Positions 1-11,225 are shown, counted from the first letter of the stretch. The stretch: 64,000 bases of DNA from Imbricaverruca yamaguchii (GCA_034440575.1 JAOTOL010001155.1:147501-211500); one strand, 5' to 3'. The notes: a model not told the origin generated them from the sequence alone. Made by a program: numbers and translations.

Positions 1-829
1 CCACCTAGCCAAGTCGCATTTTGCATTGCGTAAGTGTTAGGGAACCGATGGAGTTCGAAAGGCTGGGATTTCGCCAAATGTGAGACCATCGTAGAGCCTC
101 TTCCCCCACTCCATCCCCAGTCAAATGTTGCTAGACGAGGCTCTCCACGTGTCCTATTGATGTACTGAATGATGCATTAATTGACGTATTATAATACCAC
201 GTTTTGGACAATGCGAGCCAGATCATGCCCTCTGGGCCCAATCTGCTTTCCACATTTCCGGACTCCAGCATGGTGTGTAGACACATGCTGGGATGAAGCA
301 GGTGGCGAGAACAACCACAGTTTGCGAATTTGTTTTGAGGAAAATTTAGGCCTTCTATTCTCAGCAAGTATGACTTTCCTAACATTAGACATCAGGAATA
401 TATAGCTTTTGAAAGAACATCCTGTTCTGGGGAACTAAACAAACACACACAGTATGGGGTATTTGTTCACCGATGTTTCCGGGAGTCCCGGATCCTCCGA
501 CTGCATGCTGTTGCATCACCGTCAATGTAGCGGTTCCACAACTTCCAAAGCATCCTACCAACCAAGTCAGAACAATTTCGAAGCACCCTCCCCTCCCCAA
601 TTAAAAAACTAGATCAAAACGCTCGGAGGCGTTTCAGCATGCTTATTCTATCAACTCCCTATTCTATCTTCGCAGGTTAATATTGTTCGTGGATGTGCAA
701 ACTCACTCACCGAAGCTAATAATCCGCCAGAAGCGTGGGAAGGTTGAAGACAACATTGGGTCAGATCGCCCCTGAAACCGATTCCTTCCTGCACCACACC
801 AGGGCAGATCGTCAGCATCACCGACAAAT
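1..829. other. No gene recognised
   Basis: Mixed-composition DNA with only short overlapping open frames (84 codons or fewer) on both strands. No repeat, RNA gene or protein motif was recognised here. Confidence 0.6.
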
Positions 830-1135
830 TCGGACGTGGCGAGCGCGCCACAATCCCATTTCCAAGTCCGCGCGCGGGCCGTCGTCGAAGCTTCGCGCGG
901 CGGCCGCCAGGGGCGTGTCGCGCTGCTGCGTCGCGCCGGCTCGCCATCGACCGCCGCCAGTTGTCGTGTCGGCCGGCGGCGGCGCCACAGTCGCGGCGGC
1001 CGGTCGCACGCTGCCGGCCGCCGGCGCCGCCAGACCGGGGCGTCCGGCGTGCCTGCACCATGTGTGGCGGCCGCTGCCCGCCATGCAATTCGACATGGCG
1101 CGGCCGCGAGGCCGCCTGAAGGCTGAGCCGCCGGC
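830..1135. other. CpG-dense, island-like block
   Basis: This stretch is very GC-rich and dense in CG dinucleotides (runs such as GCGCGCGG, CGGCGGCGGCG and GTCGTCGAAG), unlike the AT-rich DNA on both sides. That is the composition of a CpG island. Long open frames cross it on both strands because stop codons are rare at this composition, and no protein family was recognised. It could be an island promoter or an old GC-rich repeat; the sequence does not decide. Confidence 0.4.
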
Positions 1136-1143
1136 CAGCCTCA

Positions 1144-1203
1144 GCCTGAGGTCCGCAGGCTGACCTGTGAGCCTGAGACCAGCCTGAGGCCCGCAGGCTG
1201 ACC
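1144..1203. repeat. Short direct repeat, 36-bp period, two copies
   Basis: AGCCTGAGG(T/C)CCGCAGGCT followed by GACCT occurs at 1144 and again at 1180. It lies just upstream of the 14-bp array. Confidence 0.7.
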
Positions 1204-1260
1204 TCGCGTGTCGCCGCCGGCCCGAGGCCGGCAGCTCGCACCGAGCGGCAGCAGGCGGCT

Positions 1261-1504
1261 GGAGACCCGCGGCCGGAAGCCCGCGACTGGAAGTCCACGG
1301 CTGGAAGCCCAAGGCTGGAAACCCACGGCCGGAAGCCCGCGACTGGAAGCCCACAGTTGGAAACCCACGCCCGGAAGCCCGCGACTGGAAGTCCACGGCT
1401 GGAAGTCCACGGCTGGAAACCCACGGCTGGAAGCCTACTACTGGAATCCCACGGCTGGAAGGCAACGACTGGAAGTCCACGGCCGAAAGCCCACGGCCGG
1501 AAGC
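1261..1504. repeat. Minisatellite, 14-bp unit, about 17 copies
   Basis: The unit is GGAAGCCCACGGCT with variants (GGAAGTCCACGGCT, GGAAACCCACGGCC, GGAAGCCCGCGACT). Fourteen is not a multiple of 3, so translation in any frame gives a 14-residue periodicity. Long open frames on both strands over 651-1921 owe much of their length to this array and its GC-rich flank and are not considered genes. Copies have diverged, so the array is not very recent. Confidence 0.95.
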
Positions 1505-2092
1505 TGTTGCGCCGTGCCAGGCTGTCGCTTGCGGTCCGAGCGCGGCGGAGAAGCGGGAGGCCTGCAGCCTGCAGCCGGAAGCCTGACGCGGCAGGGCGGC
1601 AGCCTGACGCCATGGTGTGAGTCGCCATGGAGACGCGACATGGCGGCGTCTCCAAGCCAAAGTCGCTGGCGCTGGAGAAGGTAAGCGAGCCCGGCCGGCT
1701 GCGCCCGAGGCGCGCGCCAGGTCATCCCGCCGACTCGTCCACATGTGATGGTGAATGGTAGACGAGCATGAGCGTCGCCACGGCCGGGACGCTGCATTTC
1801 GGACCCACCTGGATTTGTTTGCGTTCACTTGTAATGCTTTTGTTATCATACAATATGCACCATGACAATCACGAGCACTCTCAGCATGTTGGTGGTTGAA
1901 AGATAGATCACATTCAGACAACCATTGCTTTACCCCTTTAGCTTCAACATCATTCCGAAGTCCCTGCAGTTTGAGCCGACATGAAAACTGAAGGTGGTGA
2001 CGCCCTTGTGGACGATATGCTTGATATGGTTATCGATAAAAACAAGTGTGTTCCTTCGGTGTTGTTCCGACTGTCATGCCAGCAACTTCAGG
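1505..2092. other. No gene recognised
   Basis: GC-rich DNA grades into ordinary DNA near 1800. No motif or repeat was recognised. Confidence 0.5.
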
Positions 2093-2562
2093 GTTAAAAT
2101 ATTGGTTTTTCGTTAGGTGTGAGATGTCGAAACGATCAGGGTAGGATGTCGAAATTTGCCATGGAATTAGTATCATTTACAATGCTTTTGGTATCCTTAA
2201 GACACAAATTTGAGGACATGTTGTATGTGATGTTCTTACGACTGTACCTTCATCATTTGTTTCGATATTCATAATTTAGGAAGAGCTATGTTCGGGATAG
2301 GGAGAACAATACCAATGTTGTAAACTGGTATTGTATGCCATATCACATTTTAGGTAATACATTTACATGAAATTGCGTCGCGAAATGTTCGAGTATCACC
2401 ACTTCTGATCGAGAGCATGGACATATTTAGAAACGAGATACTGTTAGAAAGGAGACACAAATACTTAATAAGCACACATCAAGGAGGAAGATACCTCCTC
2501 ATACCTCATACCTCTTGTAGAGGGATGTCAATTGAATGCTCAGAAAGTGGTATATTCCACCC
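2093..2562 (+). mobile_element. Dispersed repeat family 1, copy 1
   Basis: About 470 bp match 38458-38908 in the same orientation. Landmarks shared by both copies are TTTTTCGTTAGGTGTGAGAT, TCGAAATTTGCCATGG, ACGAGATACTGTTAGAAA and GATGTC(A/G)ATTGAAT near the far end. A partial third copy lies on the minus strand at 15880-15986. There is no coding content, tRNA head or obvious terminal repeat, so this looks like a non-autonomous element or the untranslated part of a larger one. Similarity starts near GGTTTAAAATA and ends near CAGAAAGTG(G)TAT; exact ends are uncertain. Confidence 0.85.
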
Positions 2563-4196
2563 TATTTCACGAATAATTTATCACTGAGCAACTTACACGC
2601 CATCGCCCTTGCCGGACGGGGGACACAGCATCACCTGGCTGGTTACTGCATGCCCGAACTCCGGCACGGCCTCGGTCTCAGTCTGCAGCTTCTGTCCGGA
2701 CCAGTTCACGTGTGGTACCGCGGCTGGGCGTTGTCTTGCATCTGGTCCATTGACGGCGAGATTGGACACGTGGGACGCGCCGTGTGTTGTGGGCCCGCTC
2801 CACGGCGAGTGGCTCTGTTCGTCTCTCTCGGCCTGTTGCCGTAGACCGCAGATAATGGCCTCTTGTGTCTCAGCAGGCAACACATTTCGGCGATATCGCA
2901 CAATGCGATCCATACGTCTGCTGAATGGTGAAGGCTTGTTTTGCTAGTGAAGCCAGACAACGTCTGTTGACGCTGTTCCATTAAACATTCACGACTTGGC
3001 CCTTTGACTGGCATGGTGAATGCTGAATATATCCGTGCAGCTTGACTCAATGAAGCACAAGTAGGTTCCGCAAAATTGGATGTGGTACTTAATATGCTAA
3101 ATTGGGAATGTATTCGCAAGGAGTGACAAAGGTTCATGGGAAATGGTACATCCAAGAGTATATATATATAATCGATATATAATATAATATAATTTATGTA
3201 TGTATATACACACTGAGAAACATTATGCTGCATGAAAGCTACTTGAAGATAATATATGTATATATATATCGAAACCTCCATCAAAATATATAAATTTAGC
3301 TCTACCGGTCGCCAATTCAATGTGTATACTAATAGGTAGGCAGAATGGTTACGCGGTTTGAACATGCTCTCTGTAGTTATGTCGTGAGTTCACCGAGCGT
3401 TCACGTTGGAAAATGTGCCTGGTACCTTTTTACTGGGATCATTACTCAGGCAACTTCTGCGACTTGGAAGACTCGGCGTCATCCTGAGTAGAGCCTTTGA
3501 CTTAAAATGGGAGGTGCACAGCCTTGCAATCATCATAAACAGAAAATATACCCCATAAAACAGCTGAAGTCAACTCAAAGCCTGTGTCAAGCTACAGCCA
3601 ATCGAAGAAAAGGAAGATGTGTAAGGCGTATAATAATCAAACGGAAGTATGTCTGACATGTGCATTGCATTTCGTCACAGGGCCGAAATATACTGCCTAT
3701 ACCCGGCAGTTCCTTTTTTTGTGTTATCGTGACTGTCAGATTATTTACTTTCATAGCTAATGCAATTATATTAGCAATGTAAATGCATCTTACGTTATCC
3801 TAGATGCCGTTGTTTAGCCAGATCAGCATTATTTCAGAATATGTGGTTCTTCGCACAGCTTTTTGTCTAAGTGCATCAAATAATCCAATGATACCATACT
3901 GACTATTGGATTTGCATGGCTCCCGGAAGGCACCATATTATAAAAAAAACTAGGGCATTGCCGAATTGATTTCATGTAATTTGTCGATGCATGCCGTCGA
4001 GGCTCCTGTGTGTGTCGCCGCAGGCCCTTTGTCAGATGTTAAACTGACGTTAAACTGCATCGTGGTGCGAACGCGCCCTCAGCCAAACACCAGCCACCAC
4101 CACTGGCGGCGGCACCGCGCGACACGGGCAGACCGGCCTGCCAGAGGTGGTCTCTGGCGGCCGTGGTGTTCCCACCGAGTCAGGGGAACCCCTCAC
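2563..4196. other. No recognised gene; GC-rich patch and AT-rich tract
   Basis: 2590-2950 is noticeably more GC-rich than its surroundings and is open on the minus strand for 106 codons (2593-2913), with a peptide containing ETQEAIICGLRQQAERDEQ. I do not recognise it; it could be a piece of an unknown element or chance. 3160-3290 is an AT-rich tract with short TA runs. The rest holds nothing recognisable. Confidence 0.5.
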
Positions 4197-4322
4197 TCCG
4201 CCCCGTACCCACCCCTTCGCCCCGTACCCACCCCTTCGACCCGTACCCACCCCTTCGCCCCGTACCCACCCCTTCGCCCCGTACCCACCCCTTCGACCCG
4301 TACCCACTCCTTCGACCCGTAC
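4197..4322. repeat. Minisatellite, 19-bp unit, about 6.5 copies
   Basis: The unit is CCGTACCCACCCCTTCG(A/C)C, with alternating A and C variants. Because 19 is not a multiple of 3 and the unit has no stop codon, open frames cross it in several frames on both strands (for example 3966-4502 plus). Those frames are not considered genes. Confidence 0.95.
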
Positions 4323-4506
4323 AGCAGGAAAAGCGGCCGAAGTCGCGCCTGTCTGGCTTCAGACGTGCAATGTGCGCCGCCGGGCGAGGTGGGACGCAGG
4401 GTTTGGGACAGGATGGGAAATGAGGCATTGTGTGACGCGGGACGAGATTGGGCGCGGTGGGACGCGAGACGCGGCGGGATCTGTGACGCGACGGGATGCT
4501 GAGCTG

Positions 4507-4688
4507 TTGTTTGTTTGTTTGTTGGGTGATTCTCGACGCACTTTATGTACATTCATGGCTAATGGTGCCACCCACTGTTTCGCCGGTGGGCCTCCGGATT
4601 GGTAAATGTCCGGAGCGGTGCGAGTGTCGAACCTGGGACCTTTTGTACCCAGAGCCCGGCACCTTAACCACTCGGCCATCCCCGCCCC
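4507..4688 (-). mobile_element. tRNA-derived SINE, family A (Leu/Ser-like head)
   Basis: Read on the minus strand, it starts with a tRNA-like head: box A-like GATGGCCGAGTGGTTAAGG and box B-like GGTTCGACACT. A unique body follows (GGCCCACCGGCGAAACAGTG, CATAAAGTGCGTCGAGAA), then a tail of AAC/AAAC repeats. The same body is found at 17380-17495, 29014-29188 and 52187-52367. The head looks leucine/serine-like but lacks a proper variable arm, so it is a SINE promoter and not a working tRNA. No clear target-site duplication was seen for this copy. Confidence 0.9.
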
Positions 4689-5590
4689 ACACTAAGCGAG
4701 TCTGATTATGTGTTGATCTGATTGCTTTGTGACCTGCTGGTCTGGCGCCGTTCGCAGTGCTTCCATGGCGTATGTTTATGCTTCTATAACGTTGCAGTGC
4801 TTCTGTGGCGTATTATATGACGTATTCTAGGACGCATTATTTGACGCATTATATGACGTATTCTATGACTATGCGCTGAGTTGACGTGGTTCGGTCATGG
4901 CACGAGGCAGACGTGCTGAAGGACCACGCTGTCCGCGGTGAAATCGATCATTGCGAAATGACGTTGCTACTGGTGTGGTGGGGGTGTTCGCGGTGCGCGG
5001 ATATAGTCGATGCTGGTCAGGTCTGAATAACTTAATCACCTACCCAATCGGCAAAACATGCGGGAACGCTGGCGTTGAAAAGAACTATGGCGCTCTTGTA
5101 TTTGTTCAGTCTGTGATTTAGAATGAAGACGTAAATATTTGCGACGTTTTATAACATTGATTGGAGGATGGTGAAAATATATCGATATGTTGCGAGACTC
5201 CCCAGCATCGGAGGCCTTAGCTCTGAAAGATAAATCGAAACTATTTAGTGCGAGTGGCAACGTATTTGAGATGAAATTGTCGAACCAAAGGCGTATAAAC
5301 ATACCTGAATGCAAGCGAAGTGGAAGACATGTCTCTATCCGGAATATGCAAAATTAACCTGTCCAGCTACCTCGAATTGAATCAATTCCAATTGCCCCAC
5401 CACCTCCAGATTCCTGGCGGTGTCCAGCCTCAGAGCGCAGGAACAATTTTCGAGTTGGAGGGATACATTTTGTTTTCTCGTGTCATCAGAATCCGAGGTG
5501 CGCCAGCGTCCACGACGGTCATGATCAATTCTCGACGCTGGCCAAGAGCCTCCAATTTGCTGTCAGTTTGCAGGATGCCGCTGCCCTCAT
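4689..5590. other. No gene; small TGACGTATT-type repeat
   Basis: 4806-4868 contains several loose copies of a motif of about 15 bp, TGACG(T/C)ATT(A/C)TATGA. The rest holds no recognisable gene. Confidence 0.5.
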
Positions 5591-5974
5591 GGCGACACAA
5601 ATACGCCAGTGTCAGTGACACAAAGGCATCAGTGTCGGCGACACAAGGATGCCAGTGTCGGCGACACAAATACGCCAGTGTCAGTGACACAAAGACATCA
5701 GTGTCGGCGACACAAGGATGCCAGTGTCGGCGACACAAATACGCCAGTGTCAGTGACACAAAGACATCAGTGTCGGCGACACAAGGATGCCAGTGTCGGC
5801 GACACAAATACGTCGGTGTCGGCGACACAAAGACGCCAATGTCCGCGACACAGTCACCAGTATCGGCGACACAAAGCCGCCAGTATCGGCGACACAGTCA
5901 CCAGTGTCGGCGACACAAAGACGCCAGTATCGGCGACACAGTCACCAGTATCGGCGACACAAGGATGTCAGTGT
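5591..5974. repeat. Minisatellite, 23-bp unit with 69-bp higher-order period
   Basis: About 17 units built on GGCGACACAAAGACGCCAGT plus GTC. In the first half, three variants alternate (ATACGCC, AGACATC, AGGATGCC), giving a 69-bp higher-order repeat; the second half has shorter units carrying ACAGTCACCAGTAT. Each junction carries GTGTCGGCGACAC, an odd palindrome with 6-bp arms. Open frames such as 5320-6120 plus depend on this array and are not considered genes. Confidence 0.95.
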
Positions 5975-6805
5975 GCAGGCGTCGCAGTTGGACGCTGCAG
6001 CGCCACCCCGCCGGCGTTGATGAGTTTCATATTGAGCCGCCACCGGCGCTCTGTTTACCGCCACCCCAGCGTGCAGCCGTGTGGAAGTGGGAGGGAGGGG
6101 GAGGAGCGAGGGCGAGCTGATGCTCGTGCGGAAGTTGCCGACACAAACGAGCCAAGTTTGTTCGGTCTGGATGGGTGTCCATGCTGTTATCCAGGTTTGT
6201 ATCTTGGATTGTATCCAAACTATCCAGGTTTGAGTGCTTGTAGGAGGGTCGCTGGGAGGCGGTGACTGTTTGGTGGGGGACGCGTACTGGCGGCGCCTGA
6301 TGGTTCGCGTCCATGGCGGCGACGACGACGATGGTGACGGCCGGTGACGCGTTGGTCTATGTGGCCGCGAAGGTGGAGAAATCGCTGGAGGATCGCCTTC
6401 TGGGGGGTCATCTGTGTTGATGGACATCGCACCAGCCAGCCGACCAGGTTTGCTGATGATATCCAGCCCTAGCTGGAAATGGTTGCAAGTAAAGTGGAGG
6501 CGTGGCCACGTCATGGATGTTGGACTTCTGGAACTCTGTACTTTCCTGAAGTTCATCCGCTCCCTTTTCGCCGGAAATCTGAATGGGGTTCTTCGAAATG
6601 ACTGCAAACCTCTTGCTGTTGCACAGGCATGTCCCGAATCGAATGGGAAGTATGGGAAGTACACAAAGGAGTTATTGGTGTTAGAAACAAGAAAAAAACT
6701 CCGAATTGGAATGCTATGCAATTTTCTCTCTTCAAATTCAGGGCCACAACACACAAATTCAATCCCGCTTGCAAAGTAGGTGAAGCCTACCTTCATCACC
6801 TATTT
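5975..6805. other. No gene recognised
   Basis: GC-rich to 6420, then ordinary DNA. A minus-strand open frame (5942-6799) spans most of it but is proline/serine-rich and matches nothing I know. Decayed LINE sequence starts just to the right. Confidence 0.45.
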
Positions 6806-7690
6806 CTACTACACAATGCGGTATGTCTGCTTTCTCCTGGCACCTTCCTATTGGCACCTGATTTTAACGCTCACCACACCGCTTGGGGCTGCTCAGACAT
6901 TTGAACACACGGGAGCGAGTACTGGGGATTTGATCATACACGAGGCGTGATGAGTCTTAAACACAGGTGCACACAATCATCTTGCGCTGCCATCGGGCCG
7001 GACGTCAGCGCTAGACCCAAGCCTAGCCAGTTCGTAACTGATCCATCAGTTCGAACGATCAGTCGACGACGATTGCCACGGAAGCGACCACTATCCGGTG
7101 TGGCTAACGTTTCGTAGAAAGTTGGTTTTGGGGACACGGCCGCCACACTGGAATTTGAAGAAGGCAGACTGGGCTCGTCTTGAAACTGAGATACGGACAG
7201 CTTTTACACCTGACATTGAAAATCACTGCACAAGAGTGGATGATTTTACATCACGGATTGTCCAGTGCGCTGATATGTGCAGTTCACGTACCTCTGGCAC
7301 CCCACGCCGCGTTCCAGTTCCCTGGTGGACTGAGGAATGCGGAAAGGCTATCCGAGCTCGCAAACGAGCCCTTAAAAATTCAGTAAGCATGGTACGATGA
7401 CTAACATGCTAGACTTCCAACAGACCCGAGCACTGGCTCGACGTACCACACGCGCCGCGAAACGAACATCTCCGCGAGCATATATGGCCAGACTAAATCG
7501 AACTACGTCGCCATCTGAAGTGTGGTCTCGAATTAAAAGCATTTCGGGGAAGTACTCTTCGGTCCCACTGCCGGTTCTTAGCATTGGAGGAAATACAATA
7601 ACGGGTCCGGGAGATGTAGCCAATCGAATTTCACACGCCATTGCAAAGCGCATTGGACTTACTGACCCACCTTCCCTGCAACACCGTGTC
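6806..7690 (+). pseudogene. Decayed LINE: AP-endonuclease end and linker to RT
   Basis: This is the first part of a broken non-LTR retrotransposon. Around 6850-6885 the translation reads APDFNAHHTAWGCSD, matching the GDFNAHH motif of the APE-type endonuclease that nicks target DNA. At about 7085-7100, after three in-frame stops and without a change of frame from 6929, comes GSDHYPVWLTF, the SDHxP motif that closes the domain. From 7140 the linker typical of I/Jockey-type elements follows (PPHWNLKKADWARLE, then VPVPWWTEECGKAIRARKRA). A frame change near 7396 leads to EVWSRIKSISGK and GPGDVANRI, which normally sit just before the RT. The sequence stops being LINE-like where the 52-bp array begins. 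The RT and RNase H that could belong to the same element resume at 11237. Stops and frameshifts make it inactive. Confidence 0.85.
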
Positions 7691-8892
7691 CGGTGACATG
7701 CTGAAGCTGAACAGTGACATTAGGGTGACAGCCCGGTGACATCAGGGACATGCTGGAGCTGAACAGTGACATTAGGGTGACAGCCCGGTGACATCAGGGA
7801 CATGCTGGAGCTGAACAGTGACATTAGGGTGACAGCCCGGTGACATCAGGGACATGCTGGAGCTGAACAGTGACATTAGGGTGACAGCCCGGTGACATCA
7901 GGGACATGCTGAAGCTGAACAGTGACATTAGGGTGACAGCCCGGTGACATCAGGGACATGCTGGAGCTGAACAGTGACATTAGGGTGACAGCCCGGTGAC
8001 ATCAGGGACATGCTGAAGCTGAACAGTGACATTAGGGTGACAGCCCGGTGACATCAGGGACATGCTGGAGCTGAACAGTGACATTAGGGTGACAGCCCGG
8101 TGACATCAGGGACATGCTGGAGCTGAACAGTGACATTAGGGTGACAGCCCGGTGACATCAGGGACATGCTGGAGCTGAACAGTGACATTAGGGTGACAGC
8201 CCGGTGACATCAGGGACATGCTGGAGCTGAACAGTGACATTAGGGTGACAGCCCGGTGACATCAGGGACATGCTGGAGCTGAACAGTGACATTAGGGTGA
8301 CAGCCCGGTGACATCAGGGACATGCTGGAGCTGAACAGTGACATTAGGGTGACAGCCCGGTGACATCAGGGACATGCTGGAGCTGAACAGTGACATTAGG
8401 GTGACAGCCCGGTGACATCAGGGACATGCTGAAGCTGAACAGTGACATTAGGGTGACAGCCCGGTGACATCAGGGACATGCTGAAGCTGAACAGTGACAT
8501 TAGGGTGACAGCCCGGTGACATCAGGGACATGCTGGAGCTGAACAGTGACATTAGAGGTGACAGCCCGGTGACATCAGGGACATGCTGGAGCTGAACAGT
8601 GACATTAGGGTGACATCAGGGACATCAGGGACATGCTGGAGCTGAACAGTGACATTAGGGTGACAGCCCGGTGACATCAGGGACATGCTGGAGCTGAACA
8701 GTGACATTAGGGTGACAGCCCGGTGACATCAGGGACATGCTGGAGCTGAACAGTGACATTAGGGTGACAGCCCGGTGACATCAGGGACATGCTGAAGCTG
8801 AACAGTGACATTAGGGTGACAGCCCGGTGACATCAGGGACATGCTGGAGCTGAACAGTGACATTAGGGTGACAGCCCGGTGACATCAGGGAC
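7691..8892 (+). repeat. Minisatellite, 52-bp unit, about 23 copies
   Basis: The unit contains GACATGCTGGAGCTGAACAG, TGACATTAGGGTGACAGC and CCGGTGACATCAGG. Successive GACATGCTG motifs are exactly 52 bp apart (7698, 7750, 7802). Copies differ mostly by a single A/G (CTGGAG or CTGAAG); two units near 8555-8630 carry a 1-bp insertion and a rearrangement. Such uniformity points to recent expansion or ongoing homogenisation. The last unit runs into the next coding-like fragment through the shared GACATGCTGGAGCTGAA. Confidence 0.97.
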
Positions 8893-9455
8893 ATGCTGGA
8901 GCTGAAAGAAATTCCAGTGTTGGATGTTGCGGACTCGGTGATTGATTCGATCCACAGACACACGAGCTGTCTGGAGTCATCCGTTGTCGTGTTCCTCCTG
9001 TTGAACACGGAACTAACTGAGAAAGAGCGAGATAGCATTGCGGTGGAGCTCCAGTCGGTTCTCAGGCCGGAAGGCATTCCACTGGGGAGCCCTCCTGCTA
9101 TGGATGCACCCGCTATGAGTGATCTGGCTTCACTCGTTGGCCCAAGGTCCTGGCTCCTTTTCATACTTTATTAGACGTGATCGACTGTAGGTGACTCGAG
9201 GAATCTGCTAGTAAGTGGCAAGATAGCGCCAGCTTCTACCGACTCCGGGAATATGTAAGGAATATAGCCTTTATTAACGACTGTGCGGAGCGTGGTGTTA
9301 AGCTAGTCGAGGAGCTCATCGACGCCCCAACTAACGAGAGCCAGGTGCAGAATTTGGCGCAGGTTATAGAGTGGCACCGGCGAGCATGTAGCCACACCAG
9401 AGCCGATTACATGACCATGCAGTACATGAAGAAGGCCAGCGGGTATTGGCTCTGA
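8893..9455 (+). pseudogene. Decayed coding fragment with NDCAERGVKL motif
   Basis: Two coding-like blocks lie in different frames. The first (8893-9174) reads MLELKEIPVLDVADSVIDSI and later VELQSVLRPEGIPLG and LVGPRSWLLF. The second (about 9195-9455, ending in TGA) reads ASKWQDSASFYRLREYVRN then FINDCAERGVKLVEELID. A stop and a frame change near 9172-9195 separate them. From memory, a shared order of a (x)SWLLF block, a W-rich spacer and NDxAERGVKL occurs in uncharacterised invertebrate proteins found in many copies per genome and thought to come from mobile elements; I cannot name the family with certainty. It sits inside the interrupted LINE between the 52-bp array and unique DNA, so it is probably a separate insertion. 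Confidence 0.4.
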
Positions 9456-10230
9456 TGGTCGGAGCTTCACCCACATATGGTGACTGAGTTATAACAAACT
9501 CGATATTGTAGGTGGTGTCTTGATAATCCTCCCAAAGACACATTTCAATTAAATGTGACCAGCACATATATGATACCAACGAAACTGTTGTACCATCGGG
9601 AAAGTTGCCAACAGTTGCAAAGTTTGCGATGTCGTAAGAATTATGTGGGTGTCTCGACGGAGGGTTTGAGCTTCTCGGGACATTCAAGAGACAATCTTCA
9701 TGTGCGTGACAAGGACTAGGCAAAGGAGTAGTAGAGAATGACGGAGTTTTAGCTTTCACCAGCGCGGGGAAACACCAAACCTCGCTATTGTGACGACGAG
9801 AAGGCATGCCCTAGTAAACTGGCATATGCCCGGCCCCTTTATTGCTGTGGTTGAAAACTGTAAGGTGTGAGTTGACTTTCTTTCGAGCCACCCAAGAAAG
9901 GATCCGAACCATCCAAATGTGTTTTTTAGAACAAAGTAAGAAACATTATGGCATCCATTATGGTAGACATGTCAAGAGATAATTGACAGCCATTATTTTT
10001 TTTTACTTGCGTCTCTTCTGTACAGGATACATATATCTCGATCCTCTTAATTTTTAGCCCTTGAACTGTTTTATTATGTTACCATTAATGGGCCGGTAAT
10101 TTTTCCTCCGCTAACATGATCATGACGATGGCCGATGACAATTAAATCAAGTTTTTAAAAACTGTCTCCGACAGCCAGAACAGGGCTGCCGTTTTATCAA
10201 ATTGATTTGGATGGCTCAAATATTAAATGC
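9456..10230. other. No gene recognised
   Basis: Unique-looking DNA without repeats or motifs. It lies between the decayed fragment and the GGCTCC repeat. Confidence 0.5.
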
Positions 10231-10365
10231 AGGGATGCGGAGCCGGGAAAGTTTTGGACGGCTCCGGGTTCCGACTCCGGCTCCGGGAAAGTATCCCGGC
10301 TCCGGCTCCGGCTCCGGCTCCGAGTAAAATGTCCCGGTGGCTCCGGCTCCGGCTCCGGCTCTGTA
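10231..10365. repeat. GGCTCC hexanucleotide repeat, imperfect
   Basis: Runs of GGCTCC (three to four perfect copies at a time) alternate with GGGAAAGTATCCC and TAAAATGTCCCGGT. Translation gives PGSGSGSG or PEPEPEPE runs, which are not genes. Confidence 0.85.
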
Positions 10366-10387
10366 CATCCCAAACGTGATCGATCCA

Positions 10388-11225
10388 TTAACCTGCGCCG
10401 TCTTTCCGGTCAAATCCTCACACCCCGTCTCGGGGGGGTTGAAGACCTCCCCTCTAAAATCCAAACTAATCATCGCACGAAAACGAAAGAGGTGTCATCG
10501 GAAAGCGCTCGACGAGTAGGGTCCAGGTCCACCCTCCCATACAATTTCCCCCCAAAAGTTACGTCACCAGGGGGACTAGATTTTCACGACTTTTCACGAC
10601 TTACATTATGTTTTTGACTCTGGGGAATTGATTTTGGGGATATATGAAGAAACAAAATTTATTTGGAGTGAGAAAAGGACAGCGAAATCTACTAGGACTA
10701 TATTTTTTGGGCCCCCAAAAAATAACTTTTTTTCAAATTTCAAAAGTTTGAGTTTTCAAGTTTTCTTTAATTTTCCTTTTCCACTGGCTAGAGCAGACCA
10801 AGAAACGTTGTTGGAAGACTTGCCCCAATAAAAAAATGCTTACTTTAGCCAGAATCCTGTGTTTGAACTGCAAATTGGCAAATGCGCAAAATTTATTTGT
10901 AGTCAAAAACGAAAAAAAGGAAAAATTCCACTCGTACGGTTTGTTGCATCCTTAAAGGTAAGCAAACGCTGCAAGTTTCCTTAAAATGTCTGTATCCGTT
11001 AAAGCATGATGACTGGTTGAACCTTTTGGGAGGTGACCTCACTTGATCTTGACTAACTCGTTGACCCTAGGTACCTGATCTAAAATTTTTGAATCAGCAT
11101 GTCAAATTGATGTGGGAAAAGGTATGTTAAATTTGGGCGCGCTGCCTCTCGCCGTTCGTCCGCTATCCGCGAAAAACCTGAGGGGGGCGTTTGAAGACCA
11201 CCACCCCCCCCCCTCCCCCGAGACG
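10388..11225 (+). mobile_element. Dispersed repeat family 2, copy 1
   Basis: About 840 bp are related to the reverse complement of 60135-61004. Shared landmarks in this orientation are TCTTTCCGGTCAAATCCTCA, AAAGAGGTGTCATCGGAAA, CTCGACGAG, CGACTTACATTATGT, CAAACGCTG(C/A)AAGTTTC, GACTAACTCGTTGACCCTAG and AAATTTGGGCGCGCTGCC. It ends next to the RT of the broken LINE. No protein coding, tRNA head or clear terminal inverted repeat was seen. Each copy carries different gaps, so both are old. The type of element is unknown. Confidence 0.8.

Noticed and set aside
4050..4605. Proline-rich protein across the 19-bp array
   Set aside because: Several frames on both strands are open; 19-residue period equals the DNA unit.
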